A DNA stretch of 10,769 nt, taken from positions 1 through 10,769 of the forward strand of contig JALLAP010001629.1 in the NCBI GenBank assembly GCA_036939355.1, in the 5' to 3' direction. Both the position numbers and the translations under genes were made by a program. Shown piece by piece: positions 7,477 to 10,769 of the stretch (within the stretch, counting starts at the first letter, position 1; every line of letters begins with the position of its first letter). This stretch comes from Thalassiosira profunda. Lineage: Eukaryota > Bacillariophyta > Thalassiosirophyceae > Thalassiosirales > Thalassiosiraceae. The notes below the pieces were generated by a model. That model saw only the letters and a list, made by a program, of their open reading frames with translations, was not told the origin of the DNA and searched no databases.

Positions 7477-10210
7477 TTACAGGATGATCCGAATCTTCCT
7501 GTCATTTGCTCGCCTCTTGTCCTTCTCGTTGTACTTTAGGCATTCCACCGAGAGCAAGGATTCGTACTGATTCTGAAGTCGCAAGTTCTTGCCCTCTCCG
7601 AACTTGTCAATTGCAACTCGCTTCCCGGCCAAGTAGCTGTTGAGCGTCACCTCCGATGGCTCGACATTGGACTTCTTCATAGCATATGCAATCCTTGTTG
7701 CAATGTCCGGTCGGATTGCCCGTCCGCAAACGTGCATCAAGCCATTGTAGGCTGCAATCAAGTTGGTGCCCTGCTTTCTGCTTTTCTGTTCGTAGGCGGC
7801 GGCCGCCGGCCCAATGTCACTCTTCCACGCTGCAAGGGCGCCTTCGATATCGTCGCCAAAGCACCGAAGCACGGCATTCAAGAAACGACCGTCTGCTGAC
7901 ACGCCTTCCTCCATCGCATCGCGAAACAGTTTGAGGGCGCGTGTGGGCTTTGGTTCCGACGTGCCAGACTCAGAAAGAGCAGAGGCAACGAGGCAATATG
8001 TCTGGGAGTTTGGCGGAGGAGCGGTGCATTCGCCGATAACTGTTCGATTCCGCATGGTATCCAGTATCAACGTAGCTGCGTCCAAACAAGTCTGGCAATC
8101 CACAATGGAGGTGATAAGGCCACCATCATTTGCAGAACTTTCTGTGTCTCTTCTTGCACAAGCCGCTACAGAGTTCAAAACATCCAACTGAATGTGGCAG
8201 GCTTCTTCTGAGCAGCACTTGGCAAGAGCCCCAAGCAGGACGTTCCAGTTCTCCCTCTTCTGGAGGTTGCGACCAACTCCGGCCATTTCTTCAAACATCC
8301 AGCAGGCAGACGAAGGATCTTCCGCCTTTCCATAGGCAGAGATGATAGATCGGTATGCCGCAGGGTTGAAATCGCCAACTAATGCAGACTCAACGCGATC
8401 CAACAGGGATGTAACGTTTTCGCTAGTCGATGGAAGCCCCATCAGCGAGGTGAGGGTGAATTGGTCAAGCCTTACTCCCATATCAAGCATGGCATCAAAC
8501 AGAGCGTAAGCTTCGCTGACGTCGGGGATGAATGTTGTAGTTGTGGCATTGTCGCCCCCGTCTATTGTCTCGTTTCGTTTTGCAGCTTGCAGTCGAGCCT
8601 TCCCCATCTTAGACAAGGCTGATTGGTACGCTTTGCCGTAACCANTTTCGTTTTGCAGCTTGCAGTCGAGCCTTCCCCATCTTAGACAAGGCTGATTGGT
8701 ACGCTTTGCCGTAACCACCAATGAGAATGTTGAAGTGCCTCCTCCCCGGGGGGAGATGTGTTGTGACTCCAGCTGTTCCGCGCGTCGCACCGGAGGGTCG
8801 CAGTGACTGCTGTTGCTCTTCTTCGCTCAGCACATGAATCATTTGTGTGAGCTGCATGTTCTTCTTCTCCTTTGGGGCGGGCAAAAAGAAGGCTCGAAAT
8901 ACTTCATGAGCGAATTCAACCTGTCCAGATTGCACAAGAGTGTCCAGGAACGCTTCGAAGGCAGAAGAGACCATTTTTCCATTGGACCCCACGTTTTGTT
9001 CGAAGAACTTCTTCAGTATTGACCACAGCTCATCCACACGCCCGGCATCGATGAATGGCTTCAGCATGAGGTCGATTGTATATCGATCTGGCTCCACATT
9101 GTGGTCTGACAGGACGTGATCAATCTGACGAATCGCATCTTCGTCCCCGTCGAGGACAAGGGCGGCTTGTATTCTGGCATTGTACGTTACAATGTCAGGC
9201 CGAATCCCGCGCTCCTTCATGCCTCGCAAGCACGCCAGCATGATTGATTTCGTGACGTGAAACGATTCGCCAATGTCGTTCTTCGAACACTTGGCGGCCG
9301 CCATCAGTACCGAGTTGTAACTGTATCGGTCCGGGCCGCTTTCAACGCAAAACTTAGTCTGTGCCACATCCCCCTTCAAGAGGTTGAGCGCCTTGTACAG
9401 GTGCTGCTCGGAAGGATACGCTGTGGAGCTATTCGTCAAGCTGGTGTAGTTGAATTCCTCTTTAAGCCCGTCGATGTCCACCGTTGCGGACGACGAAAAC
9501 GGCAGCTCGTTGACGGCGGCATCGCAAATGGAAGCCAAGTACGTGTTGAACGCCACCACATCGACTCCCACCTCATTGCCTGTCGTTTGCTTTATCTTTC
9601 GGCATGCGCCGGCGAGGTCTGCGAGCGTTTCCTCCAACCGCTCCATCCTCCCATTTCTCCTGAGGACATTCAACACAGCAGTGTAAGCCATTGGCGAAGG
9701 AAGGTCCTCGCCATCCTCCTCCAGCAAAGCCTCTAGCAAGCTCCGCGATAGAGGCGCCAACCCCGCCATTGCGCATGCCTTGATGACGCGTTCATTTACT
9801 TCCCTGGGAAACTCTCCAGGATTCTTCATAAGGACGCGAATCCGTTTCTCGGCGTCCAGCACGTCCTTCTGATTGTTGGCATTGACCATCAAGAACAGCG
9901 CGTCGACCAACGATGCGTCCACTCGTCTAGAATACGATTTCCCCTCGCGCCCTTTGCCGGATTCTCCCTCGGCCAAGCACCGTTCCACCCCCTGGACGAC
10001 CCATCGGATGGCCGTGCGCTTGTTCAAGGGCACGCGGTTGGGTGCGGCGTGGTGATGCTTCGAGTGGTGCCCGGCGTGCTTGCGGTCGGACCTCATTGCA
10101 CAAAGCTGAGTTATTGATGGCATCGCAGCATTTTGTTTCAATAGAGTGAACGATCCCACCGCTGCAATCAGCTGCAGATGGACGAGAAGTTTCAGAATCG
10201 CCATCGCCAT
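7477..10210 (-). CDS. Plastid-type pentatricopeptide repeat (PPR) protein, frame broken by a 73-nt assembly insertion
   Basis: Two minus-strand frames (10210 down to 8609, and 8790 down to 7477) are halves of one gene. They become continuous if one copy of the 72-bp duplication and the N are ignored, giving 886 residues. Residues 1-20 form a hydrophobic signal peptide ending AAVGS, with Phe21 at the predicted +1 position. This matches the ASAFAP-like bipartite plastid signal of complex red plastids, followed by a basic transit region with a His cluster (46-54). PPR-type helical pairs run from about 174 to 835; the clearest are at 340-375 (IVTYNARIQAALV, closed by VEPD), 376-411, 594-628 (YRSIISAYGKAEDPSSACWM) and 795-830. 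A charged linker (446-490) interrupts them. PPR proteins bind organelle RNA in processing, stability, editing or translation; no editing domain (E, DYW) or SMR domain is seen, so it is a P-type. The RNA target is unknown. Confidence 0.82.
8573..8717. repeat. Exact 72-bp direct duplication flanking a single N (probable assembly join)
   Basis: Bases 8573-8644 and 8646-8717 are identical over 72 nt, with the only N of the window (8645) between them. The extra 73 nt shift the frame of the PPR gene; taking one copy and the N away restores one uninterrupted frame of 886 codons. Both copies encode the same peptide, GYGKAYQSALSKMGKARLQA followed by AKR. This is what results when two contigs with overlapping ends are joined with a gap character and not merged. 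Confidence 0.9.
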
Positions 10211-10245
10211 TTTGTGTTGCTGGATGTATCAAGATATCTTTGGGA

Positions 10246-10671
10246 TTATCGCTTCGATGCGGATACGGCAGCAGCTTCCCTCGCCGCCTTCTTCTCCTTC
10301 CGCCGGGCCTTCTGCTGTTGCTTCTTCAGCCGCATGCGCTCTATCCTGTCCACGGGCTTCTTAGGAGCAGCGGCTGAAGGTTGTGACACGGCAGAGTCAG
10401 ATGCAGTTGCTGGTGGATTGGCCTCGGATTCGTCCGCCGGGCGCAATTTGGCGTCAGCCGATGGTTTGGAATCGGAATTGCAAGAAGGACCTTTTGCGTT
10501 GTCGTTTGTTGATGACTGCTCAGCTGTTGATGGTTGCTCCACGGCAGTTGCAAGCACCAAGCCGCTGTCGTCCTCGCTGTCCGAACCACAAGTTGAAGGA
10601 TCCTTCCTTCTCCTCTTCTTGGCCCGCTGCTTGCGAATGGCCTCGCGCTGGTTCCGCCGCGCCCGCCCCAT
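10246..10671 (-). CDS. Small basic-acidic-basic protein of unknown function
   Basis: The frame gives 141 residues. The ATG at 10671 is preceded by an in-frame TAG (10737-10735) with no earlier ATG seen in between, which supports the start, unless an upstream exon is spliced in. Residues 3-23 are very basic (RARRNQREAIRKQRAKKRRR), like a nuclear or nucleolar localisation signal. GSDSEDDSG (29-37) looks like a CK2 site. A Ser/Ala/Pro-rich disordered middle (40-103) leads to a second basic helix (RIERMRLKKQQQKARRKEKK, 109-128). Such layouts occur in nucleolar and ribosome-assembly factors, but I do not recognise the family and make no functional claim. Its stop (10248-10246) lies only 35 bp before the ATG of the PPR gene on the same strand, so the PPR promoter probably overlaps this gene. 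Confidence 0.65.
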   Translation of the reverse strand: MGRARRNQREAIRKQRAKKRRRKDPSTCGSDSEDDSGLVLATAVEQPSTAEQSSTNDNAKGPSCNSDSKPSADAKLRPADESEANPPATASDSAVSQPSAAAPKKPVDRIERMRLKKQQQKARRKEKKAAREAAAVSASKR

Positions 10672-10769
10672 GCAGGATGTGTGCGCTACGGAGTGCCAGG
10701 GGGCAGAGAAGTGGCGGCGGGGGTTTGGGGTTACCTAGGGCGCAAAGCGCAAATGCAAATCCGCCCGGC

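Noticed and set aside
8718..8790. N-terminal 24 or so codons of the shorter minus-strand PPR frame read as a separate gene start
   Set aside because: This part is the out-of-frame reading of the upstream half of the same gene; the frame exists only because of the duplication at 8573-8717.
9257..9736. Plus-strand frame of 159 codons opposite the PPR gene
   Set aside because: No domain, and it lies fully within PPR coding sequence of the other strand.

Overview
This is nuclear DNA from a eukaryotic alga, most likely a diatom of the Thalassiosira type; the species is inferred, not proven. The support is as follows. Short GT-AG introns (72-128 nt, mostly with GTGAGT donors) interrupt two of the six genes. 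A PPR protein starts with a signal peptide followed by a GS|F junction, as in plastid-targeted proteins of algae with complex red plastids. A sulfotransferase-like protein carries the Pro-Thr and Cys-rich type of segment common in diatom secreted proteins. One gene encodes an axonemal dynein docking protein, which fits a lineage that makes flagellated cells. The DNA is GC-rich and compact.

Layout from left to right. Positions 1-574 (+) are the 3' end of a BTB/POZ protein gene, which begins outside the window and has one intron. Positions 575-1196 are non-coding, probably its 3' UTR plus the promoter of the next gene. Positions 1197-3390 (+) hold a five-exon gene for a type II membrane, sulfotransferase-like protein of 607 residues with a Pro-Thr/Cys-rich insert. 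Positions 3661-5184 (+) encode an unrecognised, largely disordered, probably nuclear protein of 507 residues with DES repeats. Positions 5388-7271 (+) encode a coiled-coil protein of the outer dynein arm docking family (ODAD3/CCDC151-like). A short gap of 205 bp with an AATAAA separates it from a convergent gene. Positions 7477-10210 (-) encode a plastid-type PPR protein, broken in this sequence by an exact 72-bp duplication around a single N that looks like an assembly error. Positions 10246-10671 (-) encode a small basic protein of 141 residues, only 35 bp upstream of the PPR start.

The genes do not form a pathway or a defence, mobile or biosynthetic cluster. They look like ordinary neighbours in a compact algal genome, acting in protein interaction, the secretory system, the nucleus, the flagellum and the plastid. 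I found no tRNA, rRNA, CRISPR or transposon. I do not see a new biological system here. The points most worth a second look are the PPR gene break, the sulfotransferase with its insert and altered cofactor-site residues, the flagellar gene, and the near-zero spacing of the two minus-strand genes.
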